Shown here piece after piece: positions 8,418 to 16,695 of a stretch of DNA of 54,295 nt (within the stretch, counting starts at the first letter, position 1; every line of letters begins with the position of its first letter). The notes under the pieces are model-generated. The model had not been told where the DNA came from. It worked only from the letters and a program-made list of their open reading frames with translations, and ran no database searches. The position numbers were made by a program, and so were the translations under genes. Location of the stretch: positions 1-54,295 of the forward strand of contig NZ_JABFMU010000045.1 of the NCBI RefSeq assembly GCF_013359695.1, written 5' to 3'. The stretch is from Pseudomonas sp. C2B4. GTDB taxonomy: Bacteria > Pseudomonadota > Gammaproteobacteria > Pseudomonadales > Pseudomonadaceae.

Positions 8418-10202
8418 CTACTTCTGCTCGCTCTGGGGCGTCACACGCAGGACCTCTTCGACCGTGGTCAAGCCAGCCGCCACCTTTTGCGCCCCCGACA
8501 ATCGCAAGCTGCGCATGCCCTCCTTGAACGCCTGACGCCGAACCGCCAGCAAATCGGTATCGGGACTGATCAGCGCTTTCACGCCATCGGTCAACTGCAT
8601 GATTTCGTACACCCCGGCGCGGCCGTGATAGCCGGTGTCGCGGCATTCCAGGCAACCGATGGCGCGTTGGGCATGAGTGGGCAGAGGCGCCTGCCAGGGC
8701 CGGGTCAGGGTTTGCCAGTCTTCCTCGCCCAGGGTTTGCGGGGCCTTGCAATGCGGGCACAAGGTTCGCACCAGCCGTTGGGCCATGACCCCGAGCACGG
8801 TGGCTTTGATCAGGTAGTGCGGCACGCCCAGTTCCAGCAGGCGGCTGATGGCGCTCGGCGCATCGTTGGTGTGCAGCGTCGACAGCACCAGGTGACCGGT
8901 GAGGGCGGCCTGGATCGCCATCTCGGCGGTTTCGAGGTCGCGGATCTCGCCGATCATGATGATGTCCGGGTCTTGCCGCATCAGCGCGCGTACCCCGGAA
9001 GCAAAGGTCAGGTCGATATTGTGCTGGACCTGCATCTGGTTGAACGCCGGTTCGATCATTTCAATCGGGTCTTCGATGGTGCAGAGGTTGACCTCCGGCG
9101 TCGCCAGTTTCTTCAATGTGGTGTACAGCGTGGTGGTCTTGCCGGAGCCCGTCGGCCCTGTAACCAGGATGATGCCGTTGGGCTGGCGGGTCATGTCCTG
9201 CCAGCGTCGCAGGTCGTCGGCTGAAAACCCAAGCTGATCGAAGTCCTTGAGCAGCACCTCGGGATCGAAGATCCGCATGACCATTTTTTCGCCAAAGGCC
9301 GTCGGCAGGGTCGACAGCCGCAATTCGACTTCGCCGCCGTCCGGGGTCTTGGTCTTGACCCGGCCATCCTGGGGTTTGCGTTTCTCCGCAACGTTCATCC
9401 GTCCCAGGCTTTTCAGGCGGCTGACGATGGCCATGGTCACCTGCGGCGGGAATTGATAGACGTTGTGCAGTACGCCGTCGATGCGAAAGCGCACGGTGCC
9501 TTGTTCGCGCCGGGGTTCGATGTGGATATCGCTGGCACGCTGTTGAAAGGCGTACTGGAATAGCCAGTCGACAATGTTGACGATATGCGCGTCATTGGCA
9601 TCCGGCTCCTGATCGCTGGCGCCGAGATTGAGCAGCTGTTCGAAGTTACCCAAGGTGCTGGTCTGCTGATCGGCGTTGCTCGCCCCCGTGACCGATTTGG
9701 CCAGGCGGAAAAACTCCACGCTGAAGCGCTGGATGTCCACCGGGTTGGCCACCACGCGCTTGATCGGCAACTTCAGCACATGGGTCAGGTCCGCTTCCCA
9801 GCCGTTGACGTAGGGTTGCGCGCTCGCAACGGTCACGGCGTCGCGGTCGATGGATACCGCAAGAATCTTGTGGCGCTGGGCGAAGGCATAGGACATGAGC
9901 GGTGTCACGGCCGCCACGTTGATTTTCAGCGGGTCGATACGCAGGTAAGGCTGGCCTGCCTGTTGGGACAACCAAAGGGTCAGGTTTTCCAGGTCGAGGT
10001 GCTTGCCGGGGCGGCTGAGATCCTCCAGCTGTTGGCTGGCGATGAACTCCAGGGGGTGCATCTGGCCATGGGCGGCGTGGCGGCGACGGGCATTGAGCGC
10101 GTGCTCGGCCGCATCCTGGCTGATAAAGCCCTGGGCGACCAGCTCACGCAGCACATCATTGAGATCCAGCCAGCGGTCCTGAATGGCGAGTTGAACGGAC
10201 AT
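8418..10202 (-). CDS. GspE/PulE-family secretion or pilus-type ATPase (orphan)
   Basis: This 594-residue hexameric-type ATPase has an N-terminal T2SSE domain (about 1-150) and a RecA-like motor. The Walker A motif GPTGSGKTT sits near residues 349-356, followed by the Asp box and the Walker B/His region IGEIRDLETAEMA and STLHTND. A zinc-binding four-cysteine element CPHC...CLEC lies near the C terminus. Such ATPases power type II secretion or type IV pilus assembly. Here no gspF, pilC or pseudopilin gene is adjacent, so its partner machine is unknown. The start at 10202 has an AAAGGAG site. I recall a stand-alone homologue in the same neighbourhood in P. aeruginosa. Confidence 0.88.
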   Translation of the reverse strand: MSVQLAIQDRWLDLNDVLRELVAQGFISQDAAEHALNARRRHAAHGQMHPLEFIASQQLEDLSRPGKHLDLENLTLWLSQQAGQPYLRIDPLKINVAAVTPLMSYAFAQRHKILAVSIDRDAVTVASAQPYVNGWEADLTHVLKLPIKRVVANPVDIQRFSVEFFRLAKSVTGASNADQQTSTLGNFEQLLNLGASDQEPDANDAHIVNIVDWLFQYAFQQRASDIHIEPRREQGTVRFRIDGVLHNVYQFPPQVTMAIVSRLKSLGRMNVAEKRKPQDGRVKTKTPDGGEVELRLSTLPTAFGEKMVMRIFDPEVLLKDFDQLGFSADDLRRWQDMTRQPNGIILVTGPTGSGKTTTLYTTLKKLATPEVNLCTIEDPIEMIEPAFNQMQVQHNIDLTFASGVRALMRQDPDIIMIGEIRDLETAEMAIQAALTGHLVLSTLHTNDAPSAISRLLELGVPHYLIKATVLGVMAQRLVRTLCPHCKAPQTLGEEDWQTLTRPWQAPLPTHAQRAIGCLECRDTGYHGRAGVYEIMQLTDGVKALISPDTDLLAVRRQAFKEGMRSLRLSGAQKVAAGLTTVEEVLRVTPQSEQK

Positions 10203-10292
10203 GCGGGCTCCTTTAGAACAACAGTGCGCAAAGGATAGACGTGGCGCCACAGACCGTTGGGCCACTACCCGACGAAGCCGTATCGGCGTTTT

Positions 10293-10631
10293 TCAGCCGG
10301 TCGCCTGGACGGTTTCAACCCAGGCCGCATCAGCGCTTTGCAGATCCACCGAGCAAACGCTGATCAGGTTGCGAAGTTTTTCCGCGATCACTTGGGCGCG
10401 GTGCCAGCTCAAACCATCGATGACAACGTCGATCGCCAGCAGATCGTCCTGGCGCTGCACGTGCACCTGCTCCGGCGTCAGGAACTGCAAAGCGAACAGG
10501 TTGAGCGCGCGACACAGCAGATCGGGCTCGGCTTCGGCGAGTAATTGGTAATGAGCCCTGCAATGGGCGTTACCGACATTCCAGACATCGGCGCGGGCGG
10601 GCAGGGTGTTCACGGCTTCCAGGTGCGGCAT
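10293..10631 (-). CDS. small ACT-like domain protein, conserved hypothetical
   Basis: This 112-residue protein has no signal peptide or membrane segment. Residues 28-98 look like an ACT domain of the IlvM/IlvN kind: a first strand AHYQLLAEA, a helix DLLCRALNLFALQ, then VHVQRQDDLLAIDVVIDG and a helix ending LRNLISVCSVDLQ. ACT domains bind small ligands, usually amino acids, and regulate partner enzymes. No catalytic domain is attached. It is read divergently from an Lrp/AsnC regulator gene 126 bases away, so the regulator may control it. The ATG has GGAGAAGAGCC upstream. The fold assignment is my inference from residue pattern. Confidence 0.6.
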   Translation of the reverse strand: MPHLEAVNTLPARADVWNVGNAHCRAHYQLLAEAEPDLLCRALNLFALQFLTPEQVHVQRQDDLLAIDVVIDGLSWHRAQVIAEKLRNLISVCSVDLQSADAAWVETVQATG

Positions 10632-10715
10632 GGCTCTTCTCCAAAATCACTGGAGAAAGTTTTACATTCGAAGGCGGGTATTTCTTATCTATGATGAGCT
10701 GAATTGCGATTGTAT

Positions 10716-10731
10716 TGAATCGTATGATTCA
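10716..10731. promoter_or_regulatory. 16-bp palindrome before the Lrp/AsnC gene
   Basis: TGAATC GTAT GATTCA is a perfect inverted repeat centred 34 bases before the regulator start, in the divergent spacer shared with the ACT-like gene. Position and symmetry suggest an operator, possibly for Lrp autoregulation; this is not proven by sequence alone. Confidence 0.5.
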
Positions 10732-10757
10732 TCAGGCCACCCTTTATAGGTTTTTTT

Positions 10758-11222
10758 ATGCAAAGCGAATTGGACGGCTACGACCGCAAGATCCTGGCAT
10801 TGCTGCAGGAGGACGCTTCGCTCTCCAGTGCGCAGATCGCCGAGCAGGTGGGGCTTTCGCAGTCGCCGTGCTGGCGACGAATCCAGCGGATGAAAGAAGA
10901 GGGGATCATTCGCGGTCAGGTGACCTTGCTCGACCGTAAGAAAATCGGCCTGAACACGCAGATTTTCGCCCAGGTCAAACTCAACGCCCACGGACGCTCG
11001 AACTTCACCGAATTCACCGAGGCGATTCGCGGGTTTCCCGAGGTGCTGGAGTGTTACGTGCTGATGGGGGCGGTGGATTTCATGCTGCGGATTGTGGCGG
11101 CGGACATCGAGGCGTATGAACGCTTCTTTTTCGAGAAGCTGTCGATGGTGCCGGGGATTCAGGAGGTCAACTCGATTGTGGCATTGTCGGAGATCAAGTC
11201 CACGACGAGTTTGCCGGTTTGA
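10758..11222 (+). CDS. Lrp/AsnC-family transcriptional regulator
   Basis: This 154-residue cytoplasmic DNA-binding protein has the standard two-part layout. The N-terminal helix-turn-helix spans about residues 5-55 (LDGYDRKILALLQ, then QIAEQVGLSQSPCWRRIQRM). The C-terminal RAM/ACT-like ligand domain (about 70-145) includes GFPEVLECYVLMGAVDFMLRI. Members form octamers and respond to amino acids. The regulon here is unknown, but the divergent ACT-like gene and the palindrome upstream are natural targets. The ATG follows a weak ribosome site (AGGTTTTTTT). Length is typical. Confidence 0.92.
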   Translation: MQSELDGYDRKILALLQEDASLSSAQIAEQVGLSQSPCWRRIQRMKEEGIIRGQVTLLDRKKIGLNTQIFAQVKLNAHGRSNFTEFTEAIRGFPEVLECYVLMGAVDFMLRIVAADIEAYERFFFEKLSMVPGIQEVNSIVALSEIKSTTSLPV

Positions 11223-11247
11223 GATTTGCGGTGAATGTGCTGGCCTC

Positions 11248-11317
11248 TTCGCGAGCAGGCTCGCTCCCACAGGAGAACGCATTTCAATGTGGGAGCGAGC
11301 CTGCTCGCGAAGGCGGT
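11248..11317. repeat. REP pair in inverted (tail-out) order
   Basis: TTCGCGAGCAGGCTCGCTCCCAC precedes GTGGGAGCGAGCCTGCTCGC, the reverse of the usual REPIN order, with a 19-base spacer. The repeat abuts the stop codon of the CYTH-CHAD gene at 11319. Confidence 0.85.
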
Positions 11318-11318
11318 A

Positions 11319-12686
11319 TTACAGACGCAGAAGCATCTTCCAGGCACGGTTCTGATACACCGCAATCGCCTGCTGCTTACGCGCATCCAGGGCTTCGTCG
11401 GTGATCGGCTCGTTGGCCAGTTGCGCCAGTTTGTTCAGCTCGCCATACAGGCGATCCATTTCCGGGATGTCCAGCACGTTGCGCGCATGGTGCAGCCAGG
11501 CCTGGATGCGTTCGATGCGCGGCAGTTGCTCGGCCAGGTCTTCCGGTTGCTGCTGATAACGCTGCAACTGGAGCGAATTGGCTTCTTCTCCCAGCAGGCG
11601 CGGCAACCAGCTGCCCAGTTGCGCGGCGCCCTGGCGGTTGCCACGGGTGTTGCGGTCGGCGGTCCAGGTGCGGGCCAGCAACCAACGCGACGTGTTTAGC
11701 GAGAACAAGCCCCAGCGCGGGTCTTCGAGTTCTTCGAGGAACTGCTCCGGCGCGGCTTTGCGCACGTCTTCATCCTCCACGCCAGCCTGAACCAGCGGAC
11801 GCCAGTCTTCGAGCAAGGCATCCAGCGCGACGCGCAGGTCATGGGTCGATTGACGTGGCGCGGCCTGGCCGAGGCTGCTGACCAGCGCGCGCAGTTCGGC
11901 GAGGCTTTCCACCCAGTCTTGCAGCAGGCGCCAGTGGCCGTTGAAGCGATATTGCTCGGCCAGACGCTGACTGCTGCCCAGCAAATGCCAGCACAGTGCG
12001 GCGAAGGCATCATCCAGCGGTGTTTCGGCAGTGAGTTGCGGTGCCGGCAGGCTCAACGAGTAGCTGTTGGCGTCATACAGGCGATAGCCGCGCTCGGCCT
12101 TGCTGATATCACACGGCATCAGCGCCAGTTTCTCGGCCAGTTCTGCGGCCAGTTCCAGCAATGCGGCCGGTTCGCCTTCGCGCAGCTCCAGCTCCAGCTC
12201 GCAGATTTCTTCTTTCTGTTTGCCGACCACGACGTGACCCAGGTCCAACGCGGCCTCGATGACCACTTTGGTCTTGCCACGGCCCCAGGCGATTTCGGCG
12301 CGCTCGCGGACGAAATCGGTGGTGAAGATCGGCTTCAGGGTTTTCTTGTCCAGCTCGGCCAAGGCTTCAGGCCAGCATTCGCCGTCAAGCTTCTTCACGT
12401 CCAGCTTGGCTTTGGGCAGGTTCCAATCGTACTCGTGACGCTCGGACAAACCGGCGACGCTCTGGCCACGGGTCTTGAGGGTCTGAATCACGTCTTCGCC
12501 ATCCTTGCGCAGGCGCAAGGCCACTTTGGCACGGGCCAGGTCGCGCTCAGGCGTGTCGAAGTACTGGTTCATCAACTCACGGCGTTCCCAGCCACTTTTG
12601 TTGCGTTTTTTCAGTAAAGGGTGCTCGCGCAGGGCGGCGAGGGTTTCGCGGCTGACGCGGAGTTTGATTTCGGTTTCTTTCTGCAT
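11319..12686 (-). CDS. CYTH and CHAD domain protein
   Basis: This 455-residue cytoplasmic protein joins an N-terminal CYTH domain to a C-terminal CHAD domain. The CYTH part (about 1-200) opens with the metal-binding ETEIKLRV signature (ExExK) and continues with paired charged strands that line a triphosphate tunnel. The CHAD part (about 215-450) is helical with conserved basic residues and binds polyphosphate. Such fusions are thought to hydrolyse inorganic triphosphate or act on polyphosphate, but the exact activity here is not known. The start at 12686 places ETEIK at residue 4, as in the family; the longer frame adds 24 residues of unlikely sequence. Confidence 0.88.
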   Translation of the reverse strand: MQKETEIKLRVSRETLAALREHPLLKKRNKSGWERRELMNQYFDTPERDLARAKVALRLRKDGEDVIQTLKTRGQSVAGLSERHEYDWNLPKAKLDVKKLDGECWPEALAELDKKTLKPIFTTDFVRERAEIAWGRGKTKVVIEAALDLGHVVVGKQKEEICELELELREGEPAALLELAAELAEKLALMPCDISKAERGYRLYDANSYSLSLPAPQLTAETPLDDAFAALCWHLLGSSQRLAEQYRFNGHWRLLQDWVESLAELRALVSSLGQAAPRQSTHDLRVALDALLEDWRPLVQAGVEDEDVRKAAPEQFLEELEDPRWGLFSLNTSRWLLARTWTADRNTRGNRQGAAQLGSWLPRLLGEEANSLQLQRYQQQPEDLAEQLPRIERIQAWLHHARNVLDIPEMDRLYGELNKLAQLANEPITDEALDARKQQAIAVYQNRAWKMLLRL

Positions 12687-12842
12687 GGCCGGAAAATCCA
12701 GGATCGGGAGCGCAGCCGGGGGAATGTGTGGCTGCCAAGGTCGTGCAGTGTACAGCACTGGTCAAACCAACGCGCCGCGACGGTTTATTCCTGTCGCAAG
12801 ATGGCTCTATGATGGACTTCAATTCGGGAGCTGGAGCCAGCG

Positions 12843-14012
12843 ATGCCTTTGCCGTCCATGAAAGATCAGTTCGCTGCACTGATTGCTGCACCGTCCGTCA
12901 GTTGCACCCAGGCGAGCCTCGATCAATCCAATCGCCCGGTGATCGACCTGCTGGCCGCGTGGCTTGGCGACCTGGGATTTGCCTGCGACATCCAGCAGGT
13001 CAGCCCTGGTAAGTTCAACTTGCTGGCCAGTTTTGGCAGTGGCCCGGGTGGTCTGGTGCTGGCCGGTCACAGCGACACGGTGCCGTTCGACGGCGCGCTG
13101 TGGCAGACCGACCCATTGAAGCTCACCGAAGTCGACGGTCGCTGGGTTGGCTTGGGCGTTTGCGACATGAAGAGCTTTTTCGCCCTGGCCATCGAAGCGG
13201 TCAAACCGCTGCTCGATCAACCGTTCAAGCAACCGCTGTTGATCCTCGCCACCTGCGATGAAGAAAGTTCGATGTCCGGTGCCCGGGCGCTGGCTGAGGC
13301 GGGGCGACCGCTGGGACGCGCCGCTGTGATCGGCGAACCGACCGGCCTCAAGCCGATTCGCATGCACAAAGGCATCATGATGGAGCGCATCGATATCCTC
13401 GGGCAGAGCGGGCATTCCTCGGACCCGCGCCTGGGGCACAGCGCCCTGGAAGCCATGCACGATGCCATCGGCGAACTGCGCGGCCTGCGTCTGCTGTGGC
13501 AGCGCGAATTCCGCAATCCACAATTCAGCGTACCGACCCCGACCCTGAATTTCGGCTGCATCCATGGCGGTGACAACCCGAACCGCATCTGCGGCCAATG
13601 TTCGCTGGAATTCGACCTGCGCCCCCTGCCGGGCATGGACCCCAAGGTCCTGCGTGCCGAGATCCTGCAGAAGCTCATGCCGATTGCCGAGCGGCATCAG
13701 GTCAAGATTGATTACGCGCCGCTGTTTCCCGCCGTGCCGCCGTTCGAGCAGGCTGAAGACTCGGAACTGGTGCGGATCGCCGAAAAGCTGACCGGCCACA
13801 GTGCCGAAGCGGTAGCGTTTGGGACCGAAGCGCCTTATCTTCAGCGACTTGGCTGCGAAACGCTGGTGCTCGGTCCAGGAGATATTGCCTGCGCCCACCA
13901 ACCGGGGGAATTCCTTGAAATGTCACGTTTGCAGCCTACGGTGCATCTATTACGTCAGTTGATTGAACATTACTGCCTGACACCGGCCCAAACATCGGTG
14001 CCAAACGGTTAA
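12843..14012 (+). CDS. argE: acetylornithine deacetylase
   Basis: ArgE hydrolyses N2-acetylornithine to ornithine and acetate in arginine synthesis. The 389-residue sequence is a zinc M20-family peptidase. GHSDTVPFD supplies the first metal ligand and catalytic aspartate, GVCDMKSF the bridging aspartate, CDEESSMSGA the catalytic glutamate region, and GPGDIACAHQPGEFLE the C-terminal histidine. The dimerisation lid lies in the middle (HSSDPRLGHSALEAMH). The ATG is preceded by GGAGCTGGAG. argA follows 265 bases downstream on the same strand, but a REPIN and a separate promoter lie between, so they are likely not a tight operon. Confidence 0.93.
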   Translation: MPLPSMKDQFAALIAAPSVSCTQASLDQSNRPVIDLLAAWLGDLGFACDIQQVSPGKFNLLASFGSGPGGLVLAGHSDTVPFDGALWQTDPLKLTEVDGRWVGLGVCDMKSFFALAIEAVKPLLDQPFKQPLLILATCDEESSMSGARALAEAGRPLGRAAVIGEPTGLKPIRMHKGIMMERIDILGQSGHSSDPRLGHSALEAMHDAIGELRGLRLLWQREFRNPQFSVPTPTLNFGCIHGGDNPNRICGQCSLEFDLRPLPGMDPKVLRAEILQKLMPIAERHQVKIDYAPLFPAVPPFEQAEDSELVRIAEKLTGHSAEAVAFGTEAPYLQRLGCETLVLGPGDIACAHQPGEFLEMSRLQPTVHLLRQLIEHYCLTPAQTSVPNG

Positions 14013-14022
14013 GCGCAATCAA

Positions 14023-14112
14023 TGTGGGAGCGAGCCTGCTCGCGAATGCGGTGGGTCAGGCAGCATGGATTTCGGCTGTAACTCCGCCTTCGAGAGCAGG
14101 CTCGCTTCCACA
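14023..14112. repeat. REPIN between argE and argA
   Basis: Inverted REP arms with small differences (GCTTCCAC instead of GCTCCCAC in the right arm). It ends just before the putative argA promoter. Confidence 0.85.
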
Positions 14113-14115
14113 GGT

Positions 14116-14143
14116 TTGTGCATTGCCTGGCAGGCCGTATAAA
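14116..14143 (+). promoter_or_regulatory. argA: putative argA promoter
   Basis: TTGTGC (14116-14121) and TATAAA (14138-14143) are separated by 16 bases and fit a sigma-70 promoter with a good -10 box. Transcription would begin near 14150 and leave a leader of about 125 bases before argA, which includes the mini-ORF described next. Confidence 0.5.
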
Positions 14144-14167
14144 TTGCCGGTACCCCAACCCGTATTC

Positions 14168-14209
14168 ATGAGGAGAGCGCGCGTGTCGCCAAGCCTGTTC
14201 CGACGATAA
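14168..14209 (+). CDS. putative arginine-sensing leader peptide ORF upstream of argA
   Basis: A tiny ORF ends CGA CGA TAA, giving two consecutive arginine codons of a rare kind immediately before the stop. From ATG 14168 it encodes MRRARVSPSLFRR, with 5 arginines in 13. A more likely start is GTG 14183, which has a strong AGGAG site seven bases upstream and gives MSPSLFRR. The stop lies 68 bases before argA, the first committed gene of arginine synthesis. Position, ribosome site and codon content suggest a translated leader that senses charged tRNA-Arg. I see no classical terminator or anti-terminator between it and argA, so the mechanism, if any, is open. Confidence 0.4.
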   Translation: MRRARVSPSLFRR

Positions 14210-14277
14210 CCATCAGCCCGCTGTGCGTTTTCTGTTTCGCCCTTTTTTCGGCTGCTATTTATTACAGGCCCAGGTTC

Positions 14278-15576
14278 ATGCCCGAATACGTCAATTGGCT
14301 TCGTCACGCTTCGCCTTACATCAACGCCCACCGCGATTGCACCTTTGTCGTCATGCTTCCTGGCGACGGCGTTGAACACCCCAACTTCGGCAATATCGTC
14401 CATGACCTGGTGCTGTTGCACAGCCTGGGCGTGCGACTGGTGTTGGTTCACGGTTCCCGCCCGCAGATCGAAGCACGCCTCGCCGCCCGCGGCCTGACCC
14501 CGCATTACCATCACGGCATGCGCATCACCGATGCCGCGACCCTGGAATGCGTGATCGATGCCGTTGGCCAACTGCGCATCGCCATCGAAGCGCGGCTGTC
14601 GATGGACATGGCGTCATCGCCCATGCAGGGCTCGCGCCTGCGGGTGGCCAGCGGCAACCTGGTGACGGCACGGCCGATCGGCGTGCTCGAAGGCGTCGAT
14701 TATCACCACACCGGCGAAGTGCGCCGGGTCGACCGCAAGGGCATCAATCGCCTGCTGGACGAGCGCTCCATCGTGCTGCTGTCGCCATTGGGCTACTCGC
14801 CGACCGGTGAAACCTTCAACCTCGCCTGCGAAGACGTCGCCACCCGCGCGGCCATCGACCTGGGCGCGGACAAGCTGCTGCTGTTCGGTGCTGAAGAAGG
14901 TTTGATCGATGAACACGGGCGACTGGTTCGTGAGCTGCGTCCGCAACAGGTGCCGGCGCATCTGCAGCGTCTGGGCAGCAATTACCAGGCGGAGCTGCTC
15001 GATGCCGCGGCTGAAGCCTGCCGTGGCGGCGTGGCCCGTAGCCATATCGTCAGCTATGCCGAGGACGGCGCGCTGCTGACCGAACTCTTCACCCGCGACG
15101 GTGGCGGTACGCTGGTGGCCCAGGAACAATTCGAAGTGGTGCGCGAAGCGGCCATCGAAGACGTCGGCGGATTGCTGGACTTGATCAGTCCGCTGGAGGA
15201 GCAGGGCATTCTGGTGCGGCGTTCGCGCGAAGTGCTTGAGCGTGAAATCGAGCAGTTCAGCGTGGTCGAGCGTGAAGGCATGATCATCGCCTGTGCGGCG
15301 TTGTATCAAATTGCCGATTCGGATGCCGGTGAACTGGCGTGCCTGGCGGTGAACCCGGAGTACCGTCATGGCGGTCGCGGCGATGAATTGCTGGAGCGCA
15401 TCGAAACCCGCGCCCGGGCTCAAGGGTTGAAAACCCTGTTCGTCCTCACTACCCGCACCGCCCACTGGTTCCGCGAGCGTGGCTTCGCGCCGAGCAGCGT
15501 TGATCGTCTGCCGTCGGCTCGGGCGTCGCTGTACAACTATCAGCGCAATTCGAAGATCTTCGAAAAAGCCCTGTAA
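14278..15576 (+). CDS. argA: N-acetylglutamate synthase
   Basis: ArgA acetylates glutamate with acetyl-CoA, the first step of arginine synthesis, and is normally feedback-inhibited by arginine. The 432 residues form an amino-acid-kinase-like domain (about 1-280, with VLVHGSRPQIEARL and RVDRKGINRLLDE) and a C-terminal GNAT acetyltransferase domain (about 290-432, with LAVNPEYRHGGRGDELLE as the acetyl-CoA loop). This is the classical bacterial ArgA architecture. The ATG at 14278 has only a weak ribosome site (CAGGTTC directly adjacent). The frame stays open upstream without a good start codon, so the chosen start is reasonable. Confidence 0.95.
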   Translation: MPEYVNWLRHASPYINAHRDCTFVVMLPGDGVEHPNFGNIVHDLVLLHSLGVRLVLVHGSRPQIEARLAARGLTPHYHHGMRITDAATLECVIDAVGQLRIAIEARLSMDMASSPMQGSRLRVASGNLVTARPIGVLEGVDYHHTGEVRRVDRKGINRLLDERSIVLLSPLGYSPTGETFNLACEDVATRAAIDLGADKLLLFGAEEGLIDEHGRLVRELRPQQVPAHLQRLGSNYQAELLDAAAEACRGGVARSHIVSYAEDGALLTELFTRDGGGTLVAQEQFEVVREAAIEDVGGLLDLISPLEEQGILVRRSREVLEREIEQFSVVEREGMIIACAALYQIADSDAGELACLAVNPEYRHGGRGDELLERIETRARAQGLKTLFVLTTRTAHWFRERGFAPSSVDRLPSARASLYNYQRNSKIFEKAL

Positions 15577-15587
15577 CCGAGGGCTGT

Positions 15588-15694
15588 TGTGGCGAGGGGA
15601 TTTAGCGAAACGTCGCACCGCCCCGTTGGACTGCGCAGCAGTCCCATTTTTGGGGCCACTTCGCAGCCCAACGGGGATAAATCCCCTCGCCACA
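15588..15694. repeat. long palindromic REP of the TTGTGGCGAGGGGA type
   Basis: Arms TGTGGCGAGGGGATTTA and TAAATCCCCTCGCCACA enclose further inverted blocks (CCGTTGGACTGCGCAGC against GCAGCCCAACGG). This is a different repeat family from the GTGGGAGC one. A second copy lies at 39589-39683. Confidence 0.85.
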
Positions 15695-15705
15695 GTGTTT
15701 TGCGC

Positions 15706-16695
15706 TTACTCCTGCACGAACTTCGCACTGACATACGGCGAATAATCCGGCAGCACCGTTTCTACCTTCCCTTGCTCCTTCAAGAACTTCGCCGTCTCAC
15801 CAATCGCCTTGGCCGTGCCGCCGTCCAGCAACGCGCTGGTCTGTTGCGCCTTGGCATCCGGGAAGGCGGAGCCGGCCAGCAACTCAGGGACATCGGCGGC
15901 GTTTGCACCGGTCAGTTTGGCGATTTTCTGCACCGGTATGGAGTCCGCGGTCCAGCTGTCTTTATGTGCCGCATAGTCGGCAAATGAGTCCAGGGTGACC
16001 TTGGCGAACTTGGCCACGACTTCCGGATGCTTCTCGGCGTAATCCTTGCGCGCCACCCAGACTTCGAAGGTCGGCGCTCCCCATTGGCCAACCTGCGCGG
16101 CATCGGTCAAGGTCTTGCCGGTCTTGCGAATTTCCCCCAGCGCGGGCGACCAGACGAACGCGCCATCAATATCGCCACGCTTCCACGCAGCGGCGATTTC
16201 CGCCGGTTGCAGGTTCACCACTTTGACTTTCGACGCATCCAGGCCCCAGTGCTTCAGCGCACCCAGCAGGCTGTAGTGAGAGGTCGAAACGAACGGCGTG
16301 GCGATGGTCTTGCCGATCAGATCTTGCGGTTTTTCGATGCCACTGCCGTTGCGCACCACCAACGCTTCGGCCGCATTGATCTGTGCGGAGACGATGAACG
16401 CGACGATGGGAAGATTGCGTGAAGCGGCGGCTGCCAGCGGGCTCGAGCCGAGATTGCCGATCTGCACATCGCCGGACGCAATCGCAGTCACCACTTCCGG
16501 TCCACTGTTGAAACGCCGCCAATCGATCTTCTCGCCGATGGTTTTTTCGTAGAGGCCATCCGCCTGAGGCACTTTGCTGGGGTCGATACCGGTCTGGTAG
16601 CCGACCGTGAGGTTCGCCGCGTGAGCTGAAAAAGAAAAAAACAGCGACACACAAACTGTAACAAATGGACTGGATAGTGCGCGTTTGGTCGTCAT
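15706..16695 (-). CDS. tauA: taurine ABC transporter substrate-binding protein (TauA-like), solitary
   Basis: This 329-residue periplasmic protein has a signal peptide ending FSAHA-AN (residue 26). The mature start NLTVGYQTGIDPSKVPQADG and the FNSGPEVVTAIASGDVQIGNLGSSPLAAAASR segment are very like TauA, which captures taurine for import. It ends in YSPYVSAKFVQE. In most bacteria tauA leads tauBCD; here argA lies immediately downstream on the other strand, so no transporter partner is adjacent. It may share the SsuBC permease/ATPase encoded 9 kb away, or a tauBCD set elsewhere. Its upstream region holds several inverted repeats shared with the divergent porin gene. Confidence 0.85.
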   Translation of the reverse strand: MTTKRALSSPFVTVCVSLFFSFSAHAANLTVGYQTGIDPSKVPQADGLYEKTIGEKIDWRRFNSGPEVVTAIASGDVQIGNLGSSPLAAAASRNLPIVAFIVSAQINAAEALVVRNGSGIEKPQDLIGKTIATPFVSTSHYSLLGALKHWGLDASKVKVVNLQPAEIAAAWKRGDIDGAFVWSPALGEIRKTGKTLTDAAQVGQWGAPTFEVWVARKDYAEKHPEVVAKFAKVTLDSFADYAAHKDSWTADSIPVQKIAKLTGANAADVPELLAGSAFPDAKAQQTSALLDGGTAKAIGETAKFLKEQGKVETVLPDYSPYVSAKFVQE

